NCBI RefSeq assembly: GCF_026343955.1
Contig: NZ_JAPKNI010000014.1
Location: 1 to 48,301 of the forward strand
DNA from: Kaistia defluvii
GTDB lineage: Bacteria > Pseudomonadota > Alphaproteobacteria > Rhizobiales > Kaistiaceae
Direction of reading: 5' to 3'
Length of the DNA stretch: 48,301 bases
Below, piece by piece: positions 34,610 through 45,889 of this stretch. Made by a program: the position numbers and the translations under genes. The notes under the pieces are model-generated. The model was not told the DNA's origin and ran no database searches. It saw only the letters and a list, made by a program, of their open reading frames with translations. Numbering within the stretch: position 1 is the stretch's first letter; every line of letters starts with the position of its first letter.

Positions 34610-35863
34610 ATGGCCCGGCTGGTGATGAAGTTCGGCGGAACCTCCGTCGCCGATATCGATCGCATCCGCATTGTGGCTCGTCACGTCAAACGCGAAGTCG
34701 ATGCCGGATTCCAGGTCGCCGTCGTGGTTTCGGCGATGTCCGGCAAGACCAACGAACTCGTCAGCTGGACGCGCGCCGCGGCACCGATGCACGATGCGCG
34801 CGAATATGACGCCGTCGTCGCTTCCGGCGAGCAGGTGACGTCCGGCCTGCTGGCGATCGCGCTGCAGGAAATGGGCATCAACGCCCGCTCCTGGCAGGGC
34901 TGGCAGATCCCGATCCGCACCGATGGCGCCCATGGCGCCGCGCGCATCGTCGACATTGACGGTTCGAGGCTGATCGAGCGACTGGAGCAGGGCCAGGTCG
35001 CCGTGGTCGCCGGTTTCCAGGGCCTTGGCCCGGACAACCGCATCGCCACGCTCGGCCGCGGCGGTTCCGACACCAGCGCGGTGGCGATCGCCGCCGCGAT
35101 CAAGGCGGATCGCTGCGACATCTATACGGACGTCGATGGCGTCTACACGACCGATCCCCGGATGGTCCCGAAGGCCAAGCGCCTCGACCGCGTCTCGCAT
35201 GAAGAAATGCTCGAGATGGCGTCGCTGGGCGCGAAAGTGCTGCAGGTACGGTCCGTCGAACTGGCTATGGTGCATGGTGTGCGGACCTTCGTGCGGTCCA
35301 GCTTCGTCGACCCGGAAGATCCGGGCCTCGCCGATCCCAACAATCCCCCAGGCACCCTCATTTGCGACGAGGACGAGATCGTGGAAAAGCAGGTTGTTAC
35401 CGGCATCGCCTATGCCAAGGACGAGGCTCAGATCTCGCTGCGCGAAGTCGCCGACAAACCCGGCGTCGCCGCCGCGGTGTTCGTGCCGCTGGCCGAAGCC
35501 AACATCAATGTCGACATGATCGTGCAGAACGTCTCGGAAGACGGCACGACCACCGACATGACCTTCACCGTGCCGAATACCGATTTCGACCGGGCCTGGA
35601 AGGTGCTGGCGGAAGCGCGCGATTCGATCGGCTATACCAGCGTGCAGGGCTCGCGCGACCTGACCAAGGTCTCGGTGATCGGCATCGGCATGCGAAGCCA
35701 TGCCGGCGTCGCGGCCTCCGCCTTCAAGGCGCTCGCCGGCAAGGGCATCAACATCCGCGCGATCACGACGTCGGAAATCAAGATTTCGATCCTGATTGAC
35801 GCGGCCTATACCGAGCTGGCCGTACGGACGCTGCATTCGCTCTACGGGCTGGATGCTGCCTGA
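34610..35863 (+). CDS. lysC: Aspartate kinase
   Basis: LysC (417 residues) phosphorylates aspartate, the entry to lysine, threonine and methionine synthesis. The kinase motif LVMKFGGTSVADIDR is at the N-terminus, with GRGGSDTSAVAIAAA near residue 150. Two ACT domains fill the C-terminal part (VADKPGVAAAVFVPLAEANI and SHAGVAASAFKALAGKGINI), which usually give feedback control by lysine and threonine. ATG 34610 with AAAGG at 6 bases is chosen; an earlier in-frame start at 34496 lies on the -35 box. Confidence 0.96.
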   Translation: MARLVMKFGGTSVADIDRIRIVARHVKREVDAGFQVAVVVSAMSGKTNELVSWTRAAAPMHDAREYDAVVASGEQVTSGLLAIALQEMGINARSWQGWQIPIRTDGAHGAARIVDIDGSRLIERLEQGQVAVVAGFQGLGPDNRIATLGRGGSDTSAVAIAAAIKADRCDIYTDVDGVYTTDPRMVPKAKRLDRVSHEEMLEMASLGAKVLQVRSVELAMVHGVRTFVRSSFVDPEDPGLADPNNPPGTLICDEDEIVEKQVVTGIAYAKDEAQISLREVADKPGVAAAVFVPLAEANINVDMIVQNVSEDGTTTDMTFTVPNTDFDRAWKVLAEARDSIGYTSVQGSRDLTKVSVIGIGMRSHAGVAASAFKALAGKGINIRAITTSEIKISILIDAAYTELAVRTLHSLYGLDAA

Positions 35864-35946
35864 TCAACAGGCTCTCCGACCCGACGAAACAGCATTGTAC
35901 CTTCTGCCTAACTCGTGCCACGACTAGGTAGGAAGCATGCGGGGAA

Positions 35947-35963
35947 CCGGCCGAATCGGCCGG
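35947..35963. other. 17-bp palindrome upstream of ptsP
   Basis: CCGGCCGA-A-TCGGCCGG, perfect 8-bp arms, 64 bases before the ptsP start. It could be an operator or an mRNA hairpin. Confidence 0.5.
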
Positions 35964-36026
35964 CTTTCCGAGACGGATTTCGGTGGTCGGAACCCGTCAA
36001 AGCTCTCAAATTGCGGAAGGCGGACC

Positions 36027-38294
36027 ATGCGGGGGTCACTCGCCGGGCCGCGCGTCCTGCTCCGTCGCCTGCGCGAAATCATGGCGGAGCCGATCAGCGC
36101 GCAAGACCGGCTCGACAAGATCGTAGCCCAGATCGCGGCCAACATGGTGGCCGAGGTGTGCTCGGTTTATGTCCTGCGCGCCGATGACGTGCTCGAGCTC
36201 TATGCGACCGAGGGTCTCAACCGCTCGGCGGTCCACCATGCCGGCCTGCGTGTCGGGCAGGGCCTTGTCGGCCTGATCGCCTCCGAGGCGCGCCCGCTCA
36301 ACCTGCAGGACGCGCAGAGCCATCCCTCCTTCGCCTACCTGCCGGAGACGGGCGAGGAAATCTACAACGCCTTCCTCGGCGTGCCGATCCTGCGCGCGGG
36401 CCGTACGCTCGGCGTCCTCGTCGTGCAGAACCGCGCGCACCGCACCTATCACGACGAGGAAGTCGAGGCGCTGCAGACGACGGCGATGGTTCTGGCCGAG
36501 ATGATCGCGGTCGGCGAACTGCAGGGCCTTGCGCGGCCGGGCACCTCGCTCGACGTCAAGCGCCCGCTGTCGCTGAAGGGCACGCCGCTCTCGGACGGCA
36601 TCGCACTCGGCCATGTCGTGCTGCATGAACCGCGCGTTGTCGTGACCCAGCTGATCGCCGAGGACACCGACAAGGAAAGCCAGCGGCTCGAGCAGTCGAT
36701 CGCCAATCTGCGCCTGTCCGTCGATGACATGCTCTCGCGCGACGATATCGCGCCGGCCGGCGAGCATCGCGACATCCTCGAAGCCTATCGCATGTTCGCC
36801 TATGACCGCGGCTGGGTGCGCCGCATGGACGAGGCGATCCAGAACGGGCTTTCGGCCGAAGCCGCCGTCGAAAAGGTGCAGAGCGACACGCGCGCCCGGC
36901 TCCAGCGCCAGACCGATCCGTATCTGCGCGAGCGGCTGCATGATTTCGACGACCTGGCCAACCGCCTCCTGCGCGAGCTGATGGGCAAGTCGCATGGTCC
37001 CGATGGCGGCACGCTGCCCAAGGACAGCATCATCGTCGCGCGCAACATGGGCGCGGCCGAACTGCTCGACTACGACCGCAGCCGCGTTCGCGGCCTGGTC
37101 TTGGAGGAGGGCGGGGCGACCAGCCACGTGACCATCGTCGCGCGCGCGCTCGGCATTGCCACCATCGGCCACGCCGCCAACATCGTCTCGCTGGTCGAGA
37201 ATGGCGATCCGATCATCCTGGATGCCGACAGCGGCGAGGCGCATGTCCGCCCGCCGGCCGATGTCGAGGCCGCCTATGGCGAGAAGGTCAAGTTCCGCGC
37301 CAAGCGCCAGGCCCAGTATCGCCTGCTGCGCAACAAGCCGGCCGTGACCACCGACGGCCATCGCGTCTCGCTCAACATGAATGCCGGCCTGCTCGTCGAC
37401 CTGCCGCATCTATCCGAGGCAGGGGCGGAGGGGATCGGCCTGTTCCGCACCGAGCTGCAGTTCATGGTCGCGTCGACCATGCCGCGCATGGACGAGCAGA
37501 CAGCCCTCTACGAGGCCGTGCTGAAGGCAAGCGGCAACCGGCCGGTGACCTTCCGCACGCTGGATATCGGCGGCGACAAGGTGCTGCCCTATATGCGGAT
37601 GCAGCCGGAGGAAAACCCGGCCCTGGGTTGGCGCGCGGTCCGGCTTGGCCTGGATCGCCCGGGCTTGCTGCGCATGCAGTTGCGGGCGCTGTTGCACGCG
37701 GCCGCCGGCCGTGAGTTGCGCGTCATGCTGCCGATGGTCACCGAGGTGAGCGAGATCCGCCGCGCCCGCACCCTGCTGGAGCGCGAGGTCGCGCAGTTGC
37801 GCCGGCATGGCCACAAGGAGCCATCGCGCATCCTGCTCGGGTCGATGCTCGAGGTCCCGGCGCTGCTGTTCCAGCTCGACTCGCTGATGAACGCCGTCGA
37901 TTTCGTTTCGGTCGGCTCCAACGACCTGCTGCAGTACATGACGGCGAGCGACCGCGGCAACACGCGCGTCGCCAGCCGTTTCGATCCGCTTTCCCGTCAT
38001 TTCCTGCGCACGCTTCGCATCATCGTCGAAGCGGCCGATCGCCACGGAACGCCGGTTACCTTGTGCGGCGAGATCGCCAGCCGTCCGCTTGCTGCGATGG
38101 CGCTGGCGGGCATCGGTTTCCGGTCGCTTTCGATGTCGGCCGCGGCGATCGGCCCGGTCAAGGCGATGCTGCTGGCGCTGAACGTGGCGCGGCTGCGCGA
38201 GATGCTCGACCCCCTCCTAGACCTGGACGATGGCGAGGACGGCGTCCGCGCGGCGCTGACCGCCTTCGCCGAAGCCGAAGGCATACCAATCTGA
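36027..38294 (+). CDS. ptsP: Enzyme I of the nitrogen-related phosphotransferase system
   Basis: PtsP, or EI-Ntr (755 residues), takes phosphate from PEP and passes it to NPr and then EIIA-Ntr, a regulatory relay tied to nitrogen and potassium status. The N-terminal GAF domain (about residues 15-155) senses glutamine in relatives. Then come the EI N-terminal domain, the phosphorylated His in [14 protein letters not shown] near residue 365, and the PEP-binding barrel with [12 protein letters not shown] and [18 protein letters not shown] 36027 follows GGAAGG. Its stop overlaps a possible CTG start of prfA. Confidence 0.96.
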   Translation: MRGSLAGPRVLLRRLREIMAEPISAQDRLDKIVAQIAANMVAEVCSVYVLRADDVLELYATEGLNRSAVHHAGLRVGQGLVGLIASEARPLNLQDAQSHPSFAYLPETGEEIYNAFLGVPILRAGRTLGVLVVQNRAHRTYHDEEVEALQTTAMVLAEMIAVGELQGLARPGTSLDVKRPLSLKGTPLSDGIALGHVVLHEPRVVVTQLIAEDTDKESQRLEQSIANLRLSVDDMLSRDDIAPAGEHRDILEAYRMFAYDRGWVRRMDEAIQNGLSAEAAVEKVQSDTRARLQRQTDPYLRERLHDFDDLANRLLRELMGKSHGPDGGTLPKDSIIVARNMGAAELLDYDRSRVRGLVLEEGGATSHVTIVARALGIATIGHAANIVSLVENGDPIILDADSGEAHVRPPADVEAAYGEKVKFRAKRQAQYRLLRNKPAVTTDGHRVSLNMNAGLLVDLPHLSEAGAEGIGLFRTELQFMVASTMPRMDEQTALYEAVLKASGNRPVTFRTLDIGGDKVLPYMRMQPEENPALGWRAVRLGLDRPGLLRMQLRALLHAAAGRELRVMLPMVTEVSEIRRARTLLEREVAQLRRHGHKEPSRILLGSMLEVPALLFQLDSLMNAVDFVSVGSNDLLQYMTASDRGNTRVASRFDPLSRHFLRTLRIIVEAADRHGTPVTLCGEIASRPLAAMALAGIGFRSLSMSAAAIGPVKAMLLALNVARLREMLDPLLDLDDGEDGVRAALTAFAEAEGIPI

Positions 38295-38299
38295 CCTCC

Positions 38300-39370
38300 T
38301 TGCTGCCGCCCGGGCTTCCCTGGGAAAAGATCAATCACCTCGTCGCCCGCGCCGAGGTCATCGACCAGAAGCTCGCCGCGACCAGCGACGGCGCGACCCT
38401 GGTGCAATTGTCCAAGGAACGCGCCGAACTGCAGGATATCGTCGAGGCGGTCCATCGGCTGAAGGCGACCGCGGCCGAACGCGAGGCGCTGGACGATCTG
38501 GCCGGCGATCCGGAAATGGCGGCGCTTGCCGAGGAGGAGCGGGATGCGCTCGAGGCGCAGATCGAAGCCCTGACGCAGGAGATCCGCGTTCTGCTGCTGC
38601 CGCGCGACGCAGCCGACGAGAAGAGCGCGATCCTCGAAATCCGCGCCGGAACCGGCGGCGACGAGGCCGCGCTGTTCGCGGGCGACCTCTTCCGCATGTA
38701 TCAGCGCTATGCCGCGCTGCATGGCTGGCGGATCCAGGTTCTCTCGGAGAGCGAGGGCGAGGCGGGCGGCTACAAGGAAATCATCGCCGACGTGACCGGC
38801 AAGGGCGTGTTCGCCCGGCTGAAGTTCGAATCCGGCGCCCATCGGGTGCAGCGCGTCCCGGCAACCGAGGCGAGCGGCCGCATCCATACCTCGGCGGCGA
38901 CGGTGGCGGTGCTGCCCGAGGCCGAGGATGTCGACATCGACATCCGTCCGGAAGACATCAAGATCGACACGACCCGCGCTTCGTCGGCCGGCGGCCAGCA
39001 CGCCAACACGACCGACACCGCCGTGCGCATCACGCACATCCCCACTGGTACCGTCATCGTCGTGGCCGGCCGGTCGCAGCACCAGAACCGCGCCCAGGCG
39101 ACGCAGATCCTGCGCGCCCGTCTGTTCGACATGGAGCGCGAGCGGCTTTCGTCCGAACGCGCCGCCGATCGCAAGGGCCAGGTCGGATCCGGCGATCGGT
39201 CCGAGCGAATCCGCACCTACAACTTCCCGCAGGGCCGGGTCACCGACCATCGCATCAATCTGACGCTCTACAAGCTCGAGGCGGTGATCACGGGCGAGGC
39301 GCTCGACGAGATCATCGAGCCGCTGATCACCGAGCATCAGGCGGGCCTGCTGGCCGCGCTCGACTCATGA
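38300..39370 (+). CDS. prfA: Peptide chain release factor 1, non-ATG start
   Basis: RF1 (about 356 residues) reads UAA and UAG stop codons. The GGQ motif that triggers peptide release is in [17 protein letters not shown] near residue 231. The codon-recognition motif region [18 protein letters not shown] has PAT, the RF1 tripeptide. No ATG or GTG lies between the ptsP stop and the conserved N-terminus. The start is either TTG 38300 or CTG 38291, the latter overlapping the ptsP stop as CTGA with GAAGG at 9 bases. The frame open to 38063 overlaps ptsP by 230 bases and is not credible. prmC overlaps its stop. Confidence 0.92.
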   Translation: MLPPGLPWEKINHLVARAEVIDQKLAATSDGATLVQLSKERAELQDIVEAVHRLKATAAEREALDDLAGDPEMAALAEEERDALEAQIEALTQEIRVLLLPRDAADEKSAILEIRAGTGGDEAALFAGDLFRMYQRYAALHGWRIQVLSESEGEAGGYKEIIADVTGKGVFARLKFESGAHRVQRVPATEASGRIHTSAATVAVLPEAEDVDIDIRPEDIKIDTTRASSAGGQHANTTDTAVRITHIPTGTVIVVAGRSQHQNRAQATQILRARLFDMERERLSSERAADRKGQVGSGDRSERIRTYNFPQGRVTDHRINLTLYKLEAVITGEALDEIIEPLITEHQAGLLAALDS

Positions 39371-40239
39371 GTCCTCCCGCCGCCACGCTGGCTTCGGCGC
39401 GGCGTGCCGCGGCGGCGCGGCTGGCGGCGGGGCTCGGGCCCGATGCGACGCCGGCGCTGGATGCGCGCCTGCTGGTCGCCGGCGCGCTCGGCATCGCGCC
39501 GGACCGTCTGATCCTGGTGGACGACCGGGAGCTTTCCCAAGCGGAGAGCCATGCCATCGACGCGTCGATCGAGCGCCGCCTGACCGGCGAGCCGGTCGCC
39601 CGCATCCTCGGCGAAAAGGAATTCTGGGGCCTGAGCTTCCGTCTCGCCGACGCGACGCTGGTGCCGCGCCCGGACACCGAGACCCTGGTTGAGGCGACGC
39701 TGGCCTGGATCGACCGGACGCATGGCCGCGACACGCCGCTGCGCCTGCTCGATATCGGCACCGGCACCGGCGCGATCCTGATTGCCCTGCTCAGGGAACT
39801 TCCCAGGGCAATCGGCCTCGGCATCGATCTGTCGGAAGAGGCGGCCCGTGCGGCGCGCGGCAATGCCGCGCGGCTGGGTTTCGCCGATCGCAGCCTGTTC
39901 GTTCGAGGCTCCTGGTCGGCGTGTTCCGGACCCGTGGATGTAATCGTCTCAAATCCGCCCTATATAGAGAGTGGAATCATCCTTACCCTGGATCGGGAGG
40001 TCAGAGACCACGATCCGATGCTGGCATTGGATGGGGGGGATGACGGTCTCGTTGCCTACAGAGCGATCCTTGCGGATCTGGACCGGGTGATGCATCCCGG
40101 CGGTGCGGCGTTCTTCGAAATCGGCCACGATCAGGCTGAGGCGCTTGCTTCGCTGGCCGGTGAATCCAGTCTCACGGTCGAGGTCCATCGCGATCTCGCG
40201 GGCCATGACCGGGTGGTGGAACTGCACCGGGCGATCTGA
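39367..40239 (+). CDS. prmC: Release-factor glutamine methyltransferase
   Basis: PrmC (290 residues) methylates the glutamine of the GGQ motif in release factors, here its upstream neighbour RF1. The SAM motif is [18 protein letters not shown] near residue 125 and the catalytic NPPY is in [11 protein letters not shown] near residue 198. The start overlaps the prfA stop as ATGA, so enzyme and substrate are translationally coupled. From about 39940 on, GC content drops compared with the first two thirds, although the protein remains a normal PrmC. Confidence 0.94.
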   Translation: MSPPAATLASARRAAAARLAAGLGPDATPALDARLLVAGALGIAPDRLILVDDRELSQAESHAIDASIERRLTGEPVARILGEKEFWGLSFRLADATLVPRPDTETLVEATLAWIDRTHGRDTPLRLLDIGTGTGAILIALLRELPRAIGLGIDLSEEAARAARGNAARLGFADRSLFVRGSWSACSGPVDVIVSNPPYIESGIILTLDREVRDHDPMLALDGGDDGLVAYRAILADLDRVMHPGGAAFFEIGHDQAEALASLAGESSLTVEVHRDLAGHDRVVELHRAI

Positions 40240-40692
40240 GCCTGCTGCCAATGCGCGCAGGCGCCGGAAATTGAATAATCCGCTTGGAAATCAGCCACGA
40301 AACAGCTAGTTTCCGAGCCACCGCAGATGGAATTGATGCGACTCCCTGACGTCGAAGCGCAAGCCTCGCGAGGGAGCGGCGCGGTAAGGGCCAGATTGGC
40401 CGTGAGGGTCGGATCGGGGGAGATCGACCGGGCTTCAGTGCCTAGAGCGTCATCTCTACTTGGTACGACACGAATTCCCAGGACGCCCCGCTCCGGCGGT
40501 GGCCAGGTTGCCCAAGGTCCTTTGTCTGGACACTTGGCTGCCCGATCCGCGGAAGAGTGACGATCGTCTTCGCCGGTTCCGGCGTTTCGGGCTGAGGCTC
40601 GATGCGGCCCGATATCGACGGATTTGTCCGGCCGGCGTTTCGCTTCGGTCGATGAGATTGGTTGACCTTGTTGGTCACGGAAGAGAAAATTC
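40240..40692. other. 453-bp gene-free gap before the DUF4167 gene
   Basis: No frame here resembles a known protein; the open frames at 40327-40560 and 40460-40696 look random. CTAGAGCG at 40442 matches the end of the element at 33484-33589, but no partner end is seen. TGACC-TTGTT-GGTCA (about 40661-40676) is a small dyad close to the next start codon. The promoter of the DUF4167 gene should be here but is not obvious. Confidence 0.5.
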
Positions 40693-41988
40693 ATGAGACA
40701 AGGACAGCAGAACAACAATAACAACAAGCGGATGCGCGGGCGGAACAACAGCAACAACAACAATAACAACAACCGCAAAGGCCCCAATCCGCTGACCCGC
40801 TCGTTCGAGAGCAATGGTCCGGATGTCAAAATCCGTGGCACCGCTCTCCACATCGCGGAGAAGTATGTGACGCTGGCGCGCGACGCCCAGTCGTCCGGCG
40901 ACCGCGTCATGGCCGAGAACTATCTGCAGCATGCCGAGCATTATTTCCGCGTCATCGCGGCGGCGCAGGCGCAGAACCCCCAGAATGCCCAGCAGCCGCA
41001 GCCGTCCTACCGTTCCGACCAGGACGATGAGGGCCTCGACGAAGAGGACGATCGCTTCAGCGAGCGTTTCGGTCAGGCGCACAATCAGGAACGCGGCCAG
41101 CAGGCCGACCGCCAGCCCCCGCGCGACAATGACGGCAATGTCGCCCAGGCCGACGCGCAGTCCTATGCCAACGGCCAGAATGGCGGCAGCCAGAACGAGG
41201 CTCGCGAAGGCGGCGATCGTCAGCAGGACCGCCCCGAACGTCAGGAGCGCCAGGACCGCCAGGATCGCCAGGATCGCTATGAGCGGCCGGCGCGGGCCGA
41301 TCGTCAGGATCGCGGTGACCGGCAGGATCGCCCCGAGCGGAACGACCGGTCCGATCGCAACGAGCCGCGCGGCGACCGTGCGGAGCGGAACGAGCCGCGT
41401 GCGGATCGTCCGGAACGCCAGGATCGCCCCGAGCGTCAGGATCGTCCGGAACGGAACGATCGCCAGCCGCGCGCGGATCGTGGCGAGCGCCGCGACCGTT
41501 CGGACCGTGGCGACCGCAACGAGCGTTCGCAGCTTCCCCGTTTCGTGACGGGAGAGCCGGCGCCGCAGCCGGTCGTCGACGCCGCGCAGTTCCATCCCGC
41601 GGCCGATCAGGCGAAGCCCGAAGCCATCCGCCCCGAGCCCGCCAAGTCCGAGCCCGCCAAGTCCGAACCCGTGACGCCGGAAGTCGCCGAGGTCGTGAAG
41701 GCCGAGCCGGCTGTCGTCGCGCCGGTCGCCGAGGCTGTCGTCGCCGAGGCGCCGCGTCCGACCCGGGCGCCCCGCAGCAGCGCCGCGAAGGCCGAGCGGG
41801 CCGCGGCGGCGTCCGCCGCTGCCGCCGAAGCGGCGCCCTCGCTCGATCTTGGCATCGAGGGCGCAGCCTCGACCGAGGAGGAGGAGTTCCGTCCGCGCCG
41901 CCGTCGCACGACCCGCGCGCGGGTCCGCACCGCGGACGAGGCCGGCTCCGAGCCGGCGATGGCCAGCGAGCCGGCCGGCGACGAATAG
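40693..41988 (+). CDS. DUF4167 protein with Asn-rich and Asp/Arg-repeat regions
   Basis: A 431-residue protein in three parts. The N-terminus is rich in Asn (QQNNNNNKRMRGRNNSNNNN). The DUF4167 domain follows, about residues 35-100 (SNGPDVKIRGTALHIAEKYV, then NYLQHAEHYFRVIAAAQAQN). Next is a long disordered region with tandem DRQDR, DRPER and DRNE units (about residues 175-280), then an Ala/Glu/Pro-rich end with an RPRRRRTTRARVR patch. The composition suggests RNA binding, which is inference. ATG 40693 has GGAAGAG upstream. A terminator follows at 42012. Confidence 0.9.
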   Translation: MRQGQQNNNNNKRMRGRNNSNNNNNNNRKGPNPLTRSFESNGPDVKIRGTALHIAEKYVTLARDAQSSGDRVMAENYLQHAEHYFRVIAAAQAQNPQNAQQPQPSYRSDQDDEGLDEEDDRFSERFGQAHNQERGQQADRQPPRDNDGNVAQADAQSYANGQNGGSQNEAREGGDRQQDRPERQERQDRQDRQDRYERPARADRQDRGDRQDRPERNDRSDRNEPRGDRAERNEPRADRPERQDRPERQDRPERNDRQPRADRGERRDRSDRGDRNERSQLPRFVTGEPAPQPVVDAAQFHPAADQAKPEAIRPEPAKSEPAKSEPVTPEVAEVVKAEPAVVAPVAEAVVAEAPRPTRAPRSSAAKAERAAAASAAAAEAAPSLDLGIEGAASTEEEEFRPRRRRTTRARVRTADEAGSEPAMASEPAGDE

Positions 41989-42011
41989 ATCGTTTCCCCT
42001 TCGAGAGATTG

Positions 42012-42049
42012 AAAACGCCCGGGCCTCGTGCCCGGGCGTTTTTGTTTTT
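42012..42049 (+). terminator. Terminator of the DUF4167 gene
   Basis: AAAACGCCCGGGC-CTCGT-GCCCGGGCGTTTTT, with stem CGCCCGGGC and a long T-run (TTTTTGTTTTT). It lies 24 bases after the stop codon. Confidence 0.92.
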
Positions 42050-42196
42050 GGCACGCGGATTCATGCGTCTTCCCGCGCCGGGACCCCGGCCGTCGGACCG
42101 GTCGTGCCGACGGGCACAAGCTCGCTAAAATTGTGCGCTCCGCCCCTTCCTGTTGCTGTGGGGCAACACTATATCCGGACTGGCGGCAGGCCGGAA

Positions 42197-42226
42197 CTTG
42201 GCTGTCGCTGGACTGAGGTCCATATT
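42197..42226 (+). promoter_or_regulatory. RpoH-type heat-shock promoter of clpB
   Basis: CTTGGC (42197-42202), 17 bases, CCATATT (42220-42226). This fits the alphaproteobacterial sigma-32 pattern CTTGAA-N17/18-CYTATNT with two changes. The leader to the ATG would be about 47 bases. A second possible -10 (CTATAT, 42169-42174) lies upstream. Confidence 0.6.
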
Positions 42227-42279
42227 CAGAGCGGCCCATGCGTGCCTTCGGGGCGATGGGACCGGGTCAGGAGGCGACA

Positions 42280-44880
<2,601 letters not shown>

Positions 44881-44893
44881 TCGATAGCGATAC

Positions 44894-44919
44894 CGGCCCC
44901 TGTCCTTGGACAGGGGCCG
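44894..44919. other. Strong hairpin after clpB
   Basis: CGGCCCCTGTCC-TT-GGACAGGGGCCG, a 12-bp perfect stem 13 bases past the stop. No T-run; it may block 3' exonucleases ahead of the true terminator. Confidence 0.7.
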
Positions 44920-44933
44920 CTTCCCCCAGGGAG

Positions 44934-44968
44934 AAGGCCGCGCCGGAGAAATCCGGCGCGGCCTTTTT
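44934..44968. terminator. Terminator between clpB and catB
   Basis: AAGGCCGCGCCGGA-GAAA-TCCGGCGCGGCCTT, a 14-bp stem followed by three more T. It lies between convergent clpB and catB, and its left A bases are few, so it acts mainly for clpB. Confidence 0.9.
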
Positions 44969-44982
44969 CATTCGATGGCGGC

Positions 44983-45612
44983 TCAGGCGATCTGTTCCTG
45001 CCAGTGTCGATGCAGCGCTGGGACATCGCCCGAGCAGAGCAGGGGCATGGCGTCGCGGATCTGCTCGATCGGCCAATCCCACCAGGCCATCTCCTGCAGC
45101 AGGGCAATGACCTCGTCGGGGAATCGCTTGCGTATCGCACGCGCCGGATTGCCGCCCACGATCGCGTAGGGCTCGACATCCCTAGTCACCAGGGCCCGGC
45201 TGCCGATCACCGCGCCATTGCCGATCCGGATGCCCGGCATGATCATGGCCTCGGCCCCGATCCAGACGTCATGGCCGATCACCGTGTCGCCGGCGGGCTG
45301 GTAGGCGTTGACCGCTCCGGCGAAGGCGGGCTCCTCGGGCACGAAGAAGAACGGGAAGGTCGAGACCCAGTCGTTCCGATGCCCCTGGTTTCCGGCCATC
45401 ATGAAGGACGCGCCGGTGCCGATCGAGCAGAAGCTGCCGATGACCAGCCGGTCGACATCGCTGCGGTCGCGCATCAGATAGCGGGCGCACTCATCAAAGG
45501 AATGGCCGTGATAATAGCCGGAATAGTAGCTGTAGCGGCCGACCTGGATATTGGGGTTGGTGACCTGTTCGGTCAGCGGCTTGCCCAGAAACGGGCTCTC
45601 GAAATAGTTCAT
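44983..45612 (-). CDS. catB: CatB-type xenobiotic acetyltransferase
   Basis: A 209-residue hexapeptide-repeat acetyltransferase of the type B chloramphenicol acetyltransferase group. [36 protein letters not shown] and [20 protein letters not shown] are family signatures; the catalytic His is in GNQGHR. The left-handed beta-helix repeats follow ([20 protein letters not shown]). The enzyme acetylates chloramphenicol with acetyl-CoA in characterised members. ATG 45612 gives the usual length and has GGGAAAAGCC upstream; ATG 45624 is an alternative with no ribosome site. Base composition matches the neighbours and no mobile element is near, so it is likely a chromosomal gene. Confidence 0.9.
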   Translation of the reverse strand: MNYFESPFLGKPLTEQVTNPNIQVGRYSYYSGYYHGHSFDECARYLMRDRSDVDRLVIGSFCSIGTGASFMMAGNQGHRNDWVSTFPFFFVPEEPAFAGAVNAYQPAGDTVIGHDVWIGAEAMIMPGIRIGNGAVIGSRALVTRDVEPYAIVGGNPARAIRKRFPDEVIALLQEMAWWDWPIEQIRDAMPLLCSGDVPALHRHWQEQIA

Positions 45613-45889
45613 GGCTTTTCCCATGTCGGTGCGGCCGCGAACCCTGTCGCAGCGGGCACCCCAGAAACGGACTTTGCCTCGGGCGAGGCGGGTGGCGGCA
45701 CAAGCCGACCGCCGCATGCGGGATGCGGCAGTCAGGCAGGCGCGGTCATCTGTCGCTTTCTGGTAACATCGGGCTTTCTCCGGACAAGCTCCGGCTCTTT
45801 CCTGAGAGTCCGTCGTCGCGACGACGGTGCTCTCCTGCAGTCTGCTGTTCCTCGTCTCGCCGCGAGACCGCGCCGGTCCGCGGGGCGCC

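Noticed and set aside
41219-41530. CRISPR-like regular repeats
   Set aside because: The repeats are in-frame DR-type codons of the DUF4167 gene, of varying length, with no spacers or cas genes.
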